Shown here piece after piece: positions 33,169 through 45,797 of a DNA stretch of 64,000 nt. The DNA is from Acholoe squamosa (taxonomy: Eukaryota > Annelida > Polychaeta > Phyllodocida > Polynoidae): NCBI GenBank assembly GCA_949317995.1, contig OX439050.1:49539777-49603776 (forward strand), in the 5' to 3' direction. Made by a program: the position numbers and the translations under genes. Under the pieces are notes generated by a model. It was not told where the DNA came from. It did no database searches and was given only the letters and a program-made list of their open reading frames with translations. The first letter of the stretch is position 1. The number at the start of each line of letters is the position of its first letter.

Positions 33169-36100
33169 ATTATGCTCTATTTAAAGACCGGGGTGAATGC
33201 GACATAATTAAAACTAGTATTGGTGGAAGAACAGATGTGTAATGTATTGAAGTGCCGGGCAACTAAAAAAAACTAATAAAAAAAGAGGGAAATTATGAAC
33301 AACAAGAGAAGAGGGCAAACTTGATGCATATATATTACCACTTTTGAAGCAAGATCCAGACGAGAGATACAACTGGTCAGCAGTAGAGTCGCGCTGTACC
33401 GCAGGCATCAGGAGGGTAGGAATATGGTGTAGGAATGAGGAAGTATGTCTGATTCAACAGATCCCCTCGGCAAGGAATTGAAAATATAATTATTAAGGAG
33501 AGGCGAGTCATACTATTAGAACTTTGATTATAAGGTGGTTTTGTTGATGATGGCTCTTTATACATGTATATACAGTGTGTGTGCATGTATATAAGGAAGA
33601 ATGATTTAATTGAGAAAATGGGAGAGAACAATATTTTTCTCGGTGCATTCTAAAAGGGAAAGGCCCGAGATATGTGATTACCAAGTAATTTGAAATACAG
33701 GTACCACACTGGATGTGTGTTAACATACCTTTGAGGGAATAAAGGGAACCAATTGATGAACGTCTCGACTTGGGGTAAAGATCATACGACTGTAAGCATC
33801 AGACTACGCCAGGAGCCAGCGCTGAAAATATGAAATGTCAATAGGGGAGTAGCTAATTCACTGACTAAAATTTGGGGGACGAATATGCTGTATTTTCAGA
33901 AACTTATGAATGTTTACTGGCAGATTTATACTGATGCTAACATACAATGGGGTCATAATGGCTGCCTGCAGATCTTGATCCATGGAACATGGTGAAGAAA
34001 ATCCTTTTAGATTTGTCTGGAGGAAATAACAAATAAATAAGATCAATGCAGTGACGATCATACCGTCTAGAGGGAGATCACTATGCGTAATGTGAGTAAA
34101 GGAAAGACTATTGAAAATATGGATGGCATAGAAATGGTAAAGATATACTTCTCTGTGCAATAGGAGCTACCTCCTGGAGCGACGCCATTTTGAGAGGCGC
34201 TGGAATGTCAACAATTCGATGATGTTGTACTGGAGGATTGACCTGATCGGGTGAGGTTCAAACCATTCCCAAATAAGGTGATATCTGAGACTGTTTTGAA
34301 AATATACGGTATCCCTGTATAAGAGATCCGCGCCCTTTAGTAGCCACATTTAAATGATGTGACATCTAGACCGTTAAAGGCTATAGGCTGCAGAACACTA
34401 ATTATTTTTCCACTGTTGGCCTATATAGCTTTTGGGCGAAAATAAAATACTTGTGCAAGTATCTGGGCTTAGTCACTATTATTTTCTTGTAGATATACAT
34501 TTTTCCCAATAATTTAGGGCCATGGCATGTGGTACAATGTGATTAACTTTTTTGCTATAGGCCTTAGAGTGCGGACATACCCAGATTTGGGGGTTTTGCA
34601 GTGAATGATTTTAATACATTCTCTAATTTAATAGAGTGCACCCCCCTCAACTTACCATCAAATATCAGCCTAAATAACACTCAAATCGATTAATATACAC
34701 CCTAAGGATTAATTTGATACCTGGTTTGCTACAAAGTGTCTCCTGCTGCCACCTCCCGTCAATTGGTGTTCTGCAACCTGGAGAGGATGTACACATAGGG
34801 ATAGACTTGAAACATTTATAATTTTATATTGATGGCGGACAATCATGATGGGAGCTACTGCTCAGCAGCAGTGGTCGTATTTAAAAGACACTGTGTGGAT
34901 AGGATTAAATAATAGAGTATATATAGCATGATTGAATGCATGGGCATGTATATGCGCGAGGGAATACATATGACACATATCCCTGGGTTGCGTGTTTGTT
35001 AGAGATGTGTGTTACTAGGAGAGGAAGGGAGATTGGCATGGGAAGGAGCAAAGAAAAACTATTATAATTATGAAGTTTAAATTAGCAACAAGAGCTAGAG
35101 GGTGCATGATGACATTGTGAAGTCAAAGGGAGAATAAGTAAATTGTGACTACAGCGTTGTTTTGTTATGTTGTCTAAATCTTTTTCTTTACGGTGATTTG
35201 TTTTTGTATGTAACCGAGACTTATCAAATTTAAGGTTGTTTGAATATATTTCAGATGACTAGCTATGAGTCTGGATAGTTGGACCACTCAAAAGTGGTGA
35301 AAATTCAAAGATATACCACAGCAATTGGCCATGTATTAAATTCTTTATGAGTTGTATTTTTCTTCAAGATCCATGACGCAGGAGAGCCGGTTGGGCAATA
35401 AGTGGAGATTAGTGTACCTTCTGAATGGTTCAGAGTGACCAACCCACAGATTTGGCGGCGGCACTAGAGACCCACATTTTCTGTGTGGTAAATGCCATCA
35501 CGAATATGTGAGTGAGAAATATATTTTCCTTGACTTTCTTCTTCAGTTTGGTTTACTTTGTCGTGTTACTGAGATATTTATGAGTAGCAGAATCTATTGA
35601 AGGGCCCATGATCCTTCACTATTGACCCGTTGCTTGTTTTATTGCAGGTTACTCCCATCATTCTTTTCAACTTACTCAATGGATCTGCCTGTAGTTTGCT
35701 AATTAGTGGACGTGTTCTGCGGAGGATAGGAAGCATTGACGATGCAGTCGATAAGAGGATTGGTCGCCATAAAGCCATGACAATTTAAATTGGCAAACAA
35801 GGACCAGTCGATGAGAGAATCAGAAGTCATTGACTTCGCAGGGAATTTTCTTGGTATACATATGTGTGAATAGTTCTTGAAAATTCTCTCTGAAACGTTC
35901 CTGAATTAATAATGGGGCCAAAGAGTCATATAGGTGGGTCTCATTAAATATCTTGACAGTATCCAGTACTCCCTCAATAGCCTGTTCCGTGCAGCTAGTC
36001 GTTTGGGGGCGTGAGAATTGTAATTCCGGTTCCTTTTTCTTCTTTTTATCCTTGTAGTTTGGAGAGTGTCGATCACGAGGATCGCATGGAGCTTTAGATG

Positions 36101-38059
36101 ACTGTGGAAGTAATTGTATCTGGGACACAGAGCTGCCTGTATATGTGTGTCAGGTCAGACCCTATCTCTTGTACTGGCAACCAGCATTGGGATACGATGT
36201 TGAGCGAAGATATTTTGTATGTAAGCCGCTGTTGTTGAGCTCTAATTAGTTTTTATATTTTTTTTCATTCTTGACTAATGTCTTTTATTTTTAATCCTGT
36301 GGTTTATTTTCCCAAACACGGCCTGTGTCTGTGCCATTGTATTTTCTATGTCTGTCTTGTGCTCGCGTCTTACCATGAGTTTCTTTTCAGAATCAGCTCG
36401 CACCCTAAATTAGGTTGTAATTCTTGCAATTCGCCCAGTGATGTATAACCTCCCTTATAATAGTTTTTGTATCCAAAGATTCGGCTTCTGGAATGAATGA
36501 GGAACGACGTGTATCGTGGCTGGCATCTGCATAATCTGGTTGTGAAACTGCCAATCAAAATGCATCAATTCTATAACGGGGTGAAGGAAAGCCAGTGGTC
36601 TGCCATGGGCAGACCCTGACCACCTTGAAGTCAGTGTTATAGGTTGATGTGCTGTTGAAGCCCGGTGTGGGAATGAGCAAGTTTTCTGTGAACAGTAAAT
36701 GTGGAGGTGAGAATGTCCAGAGAGGAACGAGCGGGATAGAAAAGTTTTGCTGTCCATGTTCCTTAAAACTTTAGTTATAGATAGTGCCTCAGCAGTGTTG
36801 CCAGGCAGAAAGACTTCCATTCGTATGTCTTATTGTCATCACACACATCCTTCTTGCACATGGAATAGGGCCTCCCTAGCCCACTGAAAGGGGCTGTCTC
36901 TCTCACTATTCTGTACCACTCAAAATCGAATCCGATAAAGGGGGGGCCTTAATAAACTGTCGCATGGGGCCTGGAGCCAATGTGTTTTGAGGGTCGATCC
37001 CTGTGAAGGGTGGAGGTGCATCAGTAATGTTGCAGTCCTCAGGGAGAAGGAGGTGTAGCACTCATTCTAACTGTTGATCTTGAAGCTCCGCGAGATAGTC
37101 TTGATGCTTTGAGGACTGGGTGCGTGCTGTTTTCTACCAATTGGCCAACATAACACTCATAAATCATCATAATTTTCATTTATTCCATCTTTTTAATTTC
37201 TTTTGAGAGGATATTTCCTTTCAGGAGCGATTGTCATTTCTTCTCTTATGAGGGCTGAGGCGAAACCGGATCTGTGTTTTCTGTCAACCCCAAAATTGTG
37301 CATGGAGACGGTAATTTCAATTCTTTTACATGCTTCTGTGAATTTCTTTTTTTTCTTTGGTTTAACAATAGTATTTCATATATGGCCTTCTAGAGGGTGA
37401 GTTGCTAACGATTCCACCGTATTACAAATACGTATAGGTTTGATTCCTGTGGAGTCCACGGCAACGTCATTATAGTAGTTTAAAATCCATTTTCATTCAC
37501 TGGGTTCTTTGCCAGATGTGTGGAGTTCGGGAGGAGGAAAAGGCATACGCCGGGAATGATAGGAAGATCATTGGAGCTACGAGTAAAGTCTACCTACATG
37601 CAGTGTGTGTGTGTTTGAGTTAATAAGAGATCGAGAATCATCAGGCTCTAAGGGAACTTATTCTAACACAATGGCACAGTTACTCTGCAGGGTCGGACAT
37701 TTTGAGTCGCTCTGGCGCGGTTCTAGATAGGTGTACTTCCATGATTGAGACCTGAATGGATCTATGTGAAGTTATCAGAATATTGCTTCAGTTCTTTCTA
37801 AACATTCATGTAGAATATCGGCTGGATTTCAATTTTGTGTCTTACCTTTAACAGATGGGTTGGCTCCACCATAATCAATGGTAACCGCGTAATCGGTTTT
37901 ATTATTAAAACCCTTTCACCACGGGATTCCTGACAGGATTTCCTCAAAATTTCAAAGAAAATGTGTGTCATTTTGGTGTTATATCTTTGATACCATGCTT
38001 CGTTACAGCATTATCTTATCATACACTATATTGAAGGTATTGACCAGGAGTTTCCGAAA
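33169..38059. other. Long stretch without recognisable genes
   Basis: A purine-rich ccggggtgaatgcgac at 33188-33203 just after the envelope-like frame could be a polypurine tract and LTR edge, but no second LTR was found. A SINE head fragment (cctccctagcccactgaaag) lies near 36867. Open frames at 33214-36820 on both strands carry no family motif. Confidence 0.4.
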
Positions 38060-39300
38060 AAAAAAAGTTTTTAGGAATTTGGTTGCCATGGCAACCGATT
38101 TGACCCAATTTCCTCAACTTTAAGCAAAATTTAGCCATATCCCTCTCTTGAGCCCCTTCCAGGCTAAATAGATTCTGCTTTTGGGGATAATTCCTCACAG
38201 ATATGAAAGCCTGAGTGTCAAGGAGGGCGCTGGTATATTGGTTGCCATAGTAACATATACATATCGCCAAGGAACAAGGTCATTTCTGTCCCACAACCTG
38301 CTACTTGGTGCAAAATCTCGTCTTTGGTAGCCAACAGCATGTGGCAGAAATGCAATGCCCAATATCAACATTTTACCTCTAAACAACCACATGTAATCTC
38401 AATTCTAGGCAAAACCACTATACATCTATCAAGTATACATGGCAGAGACTTTTCATGCAAATCAAATCTTTTCTGAATTTGGTTACCATGGCAACCAATT
38501 TAACCCAATTTCCTCAATGTTAAGCAAAATTTAGCTATATCCCTCTTTTGAGCCCCTTCCAGGCTAAATAGATTCTGCTTTTGGGGATAATTCCTCACAG
38601 ATATGAAAGCCTGAGTGTCAAGGAGGGCGCTGGTATATTGATTGCCATAGTAACATATACATATCGCCAAGGAACAAGGTCATTTCTGTCCCACAACCCG
38701 CTACTTGGTGCAAAATCTCGTCTTTGGTAGCCAACATCATGTGGCAGAAATGCAATGCCCGATATCAACATTTTACCTCTAAACAACCACATGTAATCTC
38801 AATTCTAGGCAAAACCACAATACATCTATCAAGTATACATGGCAGAGACTTTTCATGCAAATCAAATCTTTTCTGAATTTGGTTGCCATGGCAACCGATT
38901 TAACCCAATTTCCTCAATGTTAAGCAAAATTTAGCTATATCCCTCTTTTGAGCCCCTTCCAGGCTAAATAGATTCTGCTTTTGGGGATAATTCCTCAAAG
39001 ATATGAAAGCCTGAGTGTCAAGGAGGGTGCTGGTATATTGGTTGCCATGGTAACATACACATATCACCAAGGAACAAGGTCATTTCTGGCCCATAACCTG
39101 CTACTTGATGCAAAATCTTTGGTAGCCAACAGTATGTGGCAGAAATGCAATGTCCGATATCAACATTTTACCTCTAAGCAACCACATGTAATCTCAATTC
39201 TAGGCAAAACCACAATACATCTATCAAGTATACATGGCAGGGACTTTTCATGCCAATTAATTTTTTTTTTTTTTTCAAAATTTGGTTGCCATGGCAAGGT
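38060..39300. repeat. Tandem repeat, 400-bp unit, three copies plus a partial
   Basis: The anchor ggttgccatggcaacc recurs at 38081, 38481, 38881 and 39284 (spacing 400, 400 and 403). Units are about 95% identical, including caaggaacaaggtcatttct and gtatacatggcagagac. Similar open frames repeat on the minus strand (38195-38392, 38595-38792), which is a consequence of the repeat. Confidence 0.95.
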
Positions 39301-40355
39301 ATTTGACCCAATAGTGGTTGGACTACATAGAATGATTGTCATATACAATAACGGACGTATAAATATCAGGAATTTTGAAAAAGTGATGAAATTGACAAGT
39401 GGATTCAATTCTCTGCAATGATCATGTTTATATTTTCATTCCATTTGATAAGATAGGGCATACTTTATTTTTCTATTCATAGGCTATTATGTATGGAAGG
39501 CAATTAAAACATCAAAGTTCTTTACTCTGTCAGAGCATCTCTTTATTTGGTTTTACATCTGGTTGCCTTAGGTCTGGCTCTCTCATCTAAATGACTAAAC
39601 AGTGAGCAATGTATACCTGCATATTCTTAAGATAAAAGATGTTGCCAACACATCCATCGGTAAGATATATAAATTCTATATACAATAACTATGTCAAGAT
39701 GTTTATATGATACAGGCGATATCAGCCAAGGATATTAATAGTGACTTTGTTTGGTAATCTAAGGGATGTTGCCAACACATCCATCGGTAAATTATAGTAA
39801 TTCTAAAACAAAAAGATGATTCCTTTGTGATCAAGAAGTCTTAATGCCAGTATTCCTTATTGTGGTGCCATTTGAACCAGCATGACTTGTTCACTTTTGT
39901 GTCTGGGGTTGCCTTTCCCAAGCACAGATGCACCCCACAACAGGCACACATGATGTTGGTTCTTCGGATTGTCCTATTTCCTATCTTCCTTCTTGCCTTT
40001 TCCAAACACACTGAACACCTCTTTTGTGTTTCTCCAACGACTGGATCATGTTCACTTATGGTGATTCTCTTTTCGTCTGACACATGTGGCTGTCTTCCAG
40101 ATCTTTTCCTGCTGCTGAATGTCCCAACCAATTGATGAGCTACCGTCAAAATGAATTCAGTATACGTCTTCTTCCTCTTGCCAGGTTCATTGTGGGGATA
40201 GTGGAAGCCATGAATGATGTAGGCATTGTAGAGGGCCCATGCCAGAAATTTTCTCTCAAGCTTAATATACCTGAGTCATCAATAATAGTAATGTTAAAGA
40301 GCATAACAACAGGATCATATTACTATGGTAGAAACTGAATTATGACTAATAAAGG

Positions 40356-40641
40356 CCCACTTAGTAGAAAAACGTTTTTATATGGTTCCTAAGTTTGTCA
40401 AACTTTTTTCTTTTTCAGTGTAAAAATGAACATGTCATAACATGTACTTGAAAAACGTTTTTTTTTTTATGTTCTTATAAAAATGTTTTTATTTTAGGTC
40501 AAAACACTTTTCTTTACATAAAAGACATGTAAGATATTTTATATGGTTGAAATAAAAAAAAATGTTTGTTAAATGTTTTTACCTAAACCAAGTAAAAACA
40601 TTTGCAAACGTAGGGAAAAATCTTTTTTTTTTTGGCAAGTG
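40356..40641. mobile_element. MITE copy 1 in a piggyBac-relic intron
   Basis: Starts CCCACTTAGTAGAAAAACG and ends TTTTTGGCAAGTG. The body is full of poly-T and aaacgttttt words. It is homologous along its length to 41125-41410. Confidence 0.75.
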
Positions 40642-41124
40642 AATGTCCTAGTGAAATTACCTACCAATGATATACCTTCCGAGATGGATCAATCTTTGTT
40701 TGTTGGTCATTCAAATTGACCCCCCCCCCCATGTGTGCATTATATTCAATGACCACCGGAGGTGCATTGATGGATTTTTTGCCTCCTTTTCTCTCTTCAT
40801 CTGTAAAAGAAATGATTGAGTGAGAAGAAGAAAAATCACTGTCAGAGGCTAGAGGATGATCTCTATGTCCTGTGAGTGTTTATGAGTTACATTTATATCT
40901 GGCTTCCCAAGTTGTTAAATTGATAATTAAAAAGATAATGTTGTGGGAAAACTCTTAAAGATACCTTTCCAAGACCTGTTGTCATGCATGTAGAACATGA
41001 CATCAAAATAACAATTCAGCTGCTGTTTCCTTTTATAAACCATTTATGAACAGGTGGCAACATTGAAAAATCAAAAATATCAACAGAGAGTGAGAACTGC
41101 AATATCATCAAAGACAAATCTATT

Positions 41125-41410
41125 CCCACTTGGCAAAAAAACCAAATAACATTTTTATTTGGTTCATAAGTTTGCCAACTTTTTTTTTTACATCAAAATA
41201 GTGTCCAAAAAAGTTTTTTTGACATTCTGATAAAAACGGTTTTATAACCTAAAAACTTTTTCTTTATGTAAAAGAAACATAAAAAAAAAGTTTTCATTTG
41301 GTTGAAAAAGCAAATTGTTTTAGGTGAAAAATGACGTTTAAAAACTTCTGTACTCAAACCAAATAAAAAACGTTTGCAAATGTTAAAAAAAACATTTTTT
41401 GCGAAGTGGG
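41125..41410. mobile_element. MITE copy 2 in a piggyBac-relic intron
   Basis: Starts CCCACTTGGCAAAAAAACC and ends TTTTTTGCGAAGTGGG (inverted tips). Its end lies three bases from the donor GT of the exon at 41415, on the minus strand. The body (catttttatttggttcataa, gtttgccaac) matches copy 1. Confidence 0.8.
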
Positions 41411-42366
41411 TTACCTCTGACCCGGGGATGTCTGGTACATGTATGTTGGACAAGAAGGAAATAGGCTTCTTGTCCATCTATACAGTTGCGGTTAACCCTG
41501 TTGATTAGAACTTTTATCAAATATCCTACACTTAAGATTAATGGGTGAACTACAACACTATGAGCTGTGTAAACTTCTTTCAATGACTATCATTAACCTG
41601 AGCTGAGGCACAAGGCATATAATATATCATAGCTACTCATGAGATTTTGAAATTGATTATACCATAAGTGGTGATAGTGCAGCTTACAGGGAACCAACAA
41701 AGAAAGAGTATAGGGCACAAGATGTTATGGTTTAATTATCAGCCCCTGTATAAAGCACATTCTGCTCATTAGGTTACCCTAACTTGATCCCAGAACTATA
41801 AGACACGATTTTTGGTTCATTTTCAATTCAGTATTATTTTGACATAACTATAACCTAGCTTAAATTTGATTCAATTTTATAATATGAATGTATAAAGATT
41901 AACTCACCAGTCTCTGAGCATTGTAGCCACCAGTGCTCCCCAACTTCCAAATCTGGCAGATTTGCGAGGCGCAAGTCCTCCGGGAACCCTTTTCTGTTTT
42001 GCAGCACCGTGCCACATCCCCCAAGACCAACTTTGTACAGGTACACCAAAACTGTTGGACTGGTATAAAATCTGAAATGTTGATTTCTCATCATTCTAGA
42101 TACTGTCAGGTTATTGTATAGCCAAGTAAGACACCAGGTAATCAGTCAAGACTCTATTGTATGCCCTATTTGAAAACATTCAAAAATGTGTTAAAACATT
42201 CTAGATGCAAACATTTGTCTCTAAAACATCTGGGAGTGTTTCTATACTGTTAAGATACATTTTGCGTTAATCATACATTCTATTTCTGTATCTTGTACAT
42301 TTTCTTGACTTGATGCATAAATGCAGCTGGTGAGTAGATTCTCGTGTTATAGGACGTTATAGGACG

Positions 42367-42625
42367 TTAACCCTTTAGGGACCGCTGGTGCAATAGTGCA
42401 TCATGCCCATAGGTCTTCATAATGCACCAATGAAGTGCTGGCGAATCTGCCAGCACTTCATTGGAGCATCATGCCGACCCTCCAGGATCAAGTGTAATGA
42501 CCTCATAGGGTCAGAGTGATACATGAATGCAGCCCTGGTGAGTAACTCGCCAGGGCTGTACTCATGCATCATGTCGACAAATAGGCATGATGCATGAGAT
42601 CAGCCAGCAGCCCTTAAAGGGTTAA
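42367..42625. mobile_element. TTAA-flanked palindromic MITE
   Basis: TTAA at both tips (42367-42370 and 42622-42625), with inverted ends CCCTTTAGGGACCGC / CAGCAGCCCTTAAAGGG. The interior contains palindromes such as aatgaagtgctggcg/gccagcacttcatt and repeated gcatcatgcc words. TTAA duplication is the signature of piggyBac-type transposition. Confidence 0.85.
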
Positions 42626-42639
42626 CGCACCGGTACCGT

Positions 42640-43130
42640 GTGTCCCTCATCCATCAGCAGTAGTGCTTTATTATTGCTATTTCTGCTGCTTCCAGATGCC
42701 GCCAACCCACACCTGATCCACCCCATGCAGCACAAGACCCCCTCACGGCCGCCTCCTGGAGCCGACGGCGAGCGGCAGGTGCAGTGTGGGCGGCGGGAGG
42801 CGCGGCAGACTCCCCTTTTAAGTCCACCTGTACACCACCCCACCCCCATCCATCTAGACCCAAACGCCCATATCTAGTGTGGATAATCTAGCCTCCTATA
42901 GGTGCTGCTGGAGCTTCCCTTGTGAGCCAGGGTCGGAGATTGGCAGGTGGGGATAGAGATACTTAGATGGGGGCTATGAATGATGTGGGAGGGAAGCTGA
43001 TCTGGCACTTGCTGGTGTTTTTTTTTTCGGGGGGGGGGAGGAGGTACATAATGTTTATCCAAGTTGATGCATTTTTCTTCTGTTTTATCAGAATTAGCTG
43101 ATACGTTGATGAGATTGCCGCAAATACACA
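42640..43130. other. Locally GC-rich segment, no gene recognised
   Basis: 42690-42800 is richer in C and G than its surroundings. A G-run (43029-43039) sits near T-rich DNA. Overlapping frames show low-complexity Pro-rich peptides only. Confidence 0.4.
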
Positions 43131-43445
43131 TTAATTTTTGCGTAATCTATTATTGGGAGAAGATTATTATTGATGTTGGAATCTCATATAGTGCACTGGG
43201 CACACTGTCTTTACAGGGGACAATGTGGCAAGACAATATGACCAATGGCGTAAATCCAGTTTGCTATTTTCATTTAAATGATCAGCATAAGATAAACAAA
43301 AAAAGACATTTAGATTGACCTTTTAAGGGTTGGTCAGAATTGAGAACAGGGTATACATGCCGACCTTAGCCAATCAATTAATTCAAGACCTTCACTTCTT
43401 AATGATGTTTAATGATATTATAGCTTTGTTTCATTTATCATTTAC

Positions 43446-43542
43446 CTTGTCTCCTTGTTCTCGAGAATCTAATGTCTGCTGGATGACATCAGCAAGGAAT
43501 TTAATAGCGACTTTGTCAAAATACAAGTAGCCAAAGCACTTT
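43446..43542 (-). pseudogene. Cytochrome P450 exon fragment (CYP3-clan-like)
   Basis: A 97-bp exon with acceptor ttcttcag and donor AAG|gtaaat encodes KCFGYLYFDKVAIKFLADVI then QQTLDSREQGDK. This resembles the F-G region of CYP3-clan P450s, where a 'f..dv...F...v.q.i..R......' stretch precedes DFLQLL. P450s are haem monooxygenases. Only one exon is visible: no heme-binding FxxGxxxCxG exon was found within the neighbouring kilobases. It is therefore a fragment, an isolated exon of a gene with large introns, or chance. Confidence 0.5.
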
Positions 43543-43719
43543 CTGAAGAATGCAGAACTGTAAGATATTAGCAAGGGAATTCGTTAAGTGTAATCCCAGA
43601 GATGTTCATAAATTTTGTTTTAAATGCTTTAATAATTAATCAAAGACAAGATAGGCCTATCAAATATTATCCACATGTATGGCAGTATCATTAATGCCTC
43701 CCTCTGGTCTAATGCATAA

Positions 43720-43850
<131 letters not shown>

Positions 43851-43890
43851 TATGATGGAATAGAGTTATATGGAAGTAATATACATGTAT

Positions 43891-43950
43891 AATGAATAGA
43901 CTTTCACGAGTTGGCTTCAGGGGAAGCCAACGAGTGCAAGTCTATTCATT
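43891..43950. repeat. Hairpin
   Basis: Arms aatgaatagact.. and ..agtctattcatt, with an inner pair gttggcttc/gaagccaac. It is immediately followed by the MITE starting at 43962. Confidence 0.85.
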
Positions 43951-43961
43951 ATATATTGCCC

Positions 43962-44506
43962 TTATAACACGGTTTCTACCATTAATTCTAAGTATTTACC
44001 TTTAAAAATGCTAGAATCCATTCATTTCTTATGCATTTCTTATGCCATATTGGTTTCATGTTGTCGTATGGTTAAGCTGGCGAGCTCCTCAAGGTCCCAC
44101 TCTCATAGGCCTACTACTGCGAACACGTCGGGACAGAGCTGCGCAAGTCTAAAATATAATCCATTCTGTACACACCAGGCGGCGGCACCTGTAGTGTTGA
44201 CAGAATGGCAAAGACGCACAGCAAGTCGCTCGATTCGAAAGTTTAATCATTTTTTATATCAAATACAGCCATAATATCAAGGAATCTAGTTGACAGATAG
44301 GTAGAATATGGTTTCAACTATGTTATGTCCAAAAGCATTTCGCTATATTTGGTACATAAGCTGCAAAAATGGAGAATTTACTTTCGTGTCAAGGTAGGTT
44401 TCAAGATGTCCGCCCCGCTGTCCGTTCGCCATGAATTTTGGGTGCTTTTAGCGCGAGATATTTGAACTCATATTATCCATTTTCGGCACTGAAAACCGTG
44501 TTATAA
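43962..44506. mobile_element. MITE with TTATAACACGGTTT inverted ends
   Basis: Begins TTATAACACGGTTTC and ends GAAAACCGTGTTATAA. Internal words (tggcaaagacgcacagc, tcgaaagttta) recur in the element at 57724-58506, so both are one family. No ORF of note. Confidence 0.85.
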
Positions 44507-45751
44507 ACCCAGGTAGCAAAGGTGGCGTGGCCCTATTGTGGCCCACACTTTATTTGGTGTGGCTTCCGATGTGGGCTGCTGACAGTTTCTGTCCTCAGTG
44601 AGGTGTGTGGGCCACACTGGGCTAACCAATATGGGCACAGATCAGTCTCAGAGTGGGTTTAGCTTCAACATGGGTTTTTGGTGTGGCTGAAAGTGGGCTG
44701 CCCACTTTGATCACATGGCGCCATCTGGTCAAAATTTATCATTTTGGAGCAACATGGGTTTTTGGTGTGGCTGAAAGTGGGCTTACCGCTTTGATCAGAT
44801 GGTGCCATCTGGGATAGATATTATAGAAAATTTATTTTTTCCTCATTTTCTAAAATTTTGAACCCTGAAAATGCTCTGCTAGCCTCCAGGTGCTAGCCCT
44901 TCCCCTTGGCCTCCATAGTTGGAGGGAGACTAAACATGCTGTATTACTCTCCCCATCATCATAATACAGTAGAGCCATCAATTCAAACTTAGTTGGCCAA
45001 GGCATGTCAACCAGATCTAGTCCAGTAACATGCTAGCCTTCAAGTTCATAGTGCCTTTCAATGGGTAGCATACTTCAATTTAAAATGATTACCATAGGAA
45101 TGGTGTAGTCACATTAAAAACTGCTGACATCACCTAACTGTGCACATTTCAAATGTATTATACCAGTAGATCAAAACTCTGAAAAAATGTGTGTACTGTT
45201 ATGATTTATATGATTCATTAGCCTATTTCTGTTATATCATACTAAAGAAAATCAATACTGACATGGGGGGAAAGCTGTACATCAGACATAGTGGGGTCAT
45301 CTAGTGTCAAATTTCAGAATTCCCAGCTCAGTATGCCTTGTGCAAACCCATTCTCAACCCTGTCTGGGGAATTATCTTTGGAACTGATCTATGCCTGATT
45401 CGGGGTGCCCACTTTGAAACTAATCTGTGCCCAAAGTGTTTGCCCATTTCGAAGCTGCTCTGTGCTAAAATCAGTTAGCCTTATGTGGCCCACACAACTT
45501 GCTGAGGACAAAAACTGTCGGGAGCCCAACAGTCTTCGTTCAGTTTCCCCTTTTAGGGCAACTCAATGTGGACAAAAACTGTCGGGAGCCCAACAGTCTT
45601 AGTTCAGTTTGCCCTATTATGGCAACCCAGTGTGGCCCTTCCTGGAAACCCACAATTTACCCACCTAAAACCATGAATAATATTCTGCCCGCTTTGAACC
45701 AGCTTATCTGAGCTAAAACTGAATTGGCCCTAAGTGGGCTTGCTACATGGG

Positions 45752-45752
<1 letters not shown>
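44507..45752. mobile_element. Non-autonomous DNA element with ACCCAGGTAGCAA ends
   Basis: Begins ACCCAGGTAGCAA and ends TTGCTACATGGGT. It abuts the preceding MITE directly. Subterminal repeats are inverted between the sides (gtgtgggccacact against tgtggcccacaca). A direct duplication ggtttttggtgtggctgaaa lies near 44670 and 44757, and aaaaactgtcgggagcccaa is duplicated at about 45510 and 45574. No transposase is encoded. Confidence 0.75.

Positions 45753-45796
<44 letters not shown>
45753..45796. repeat. (TA)n microsatellite
   Basis: Alternating AT run at the right edge of the preceding element. Confidence 0.95.

Positions 45797-45797
<1 letters not shown>

Larger units (their letters stand above)
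39841..42071 (-). pseudogene. piggyBac-type transposase relic, four exons
   Basis: Minus-strand exons 42071-41908, 41497-41415, about 40792-40676 and 40260-39841 have GT/AG borders and compatible phases. In order they encode FYTSPTVLVYLYKVGLGGCG..NRKGFP, then DKKPISFLSNIHVP, then VVIEYNAHMGGGVNLNDQ, and FLAWALYNAYIIHGFHYP ending in a Cys-rich tail (CSVC..CACC..LC..CWFKWHH). These are the successive conserved blocks of piggyBac transposases, including the C-terminal zinc-binding domain. A TAG at the usual Trp just before MDKKP breaks exon 2. The Asp of GGVD is Asn. Upstream exons with the first catalytic Asp were not found. It is a decayed or formerly domesticated copy; introns inside it suggest a host-gene history. 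Confidence 0.85.

Noticed and set aside
33188-35450. Possible LTR between a polypurine-like site at 33188 and a tggcggcggca site near 35452
   Set aside because: Length and ends are not convincing and no second copy exists in the window.
38195-38792. Two nearly identical 65-codon minus-strand frames
   Set aside because: Same position in two units of the 400-bp tandem repeat; no family motif and no start context.
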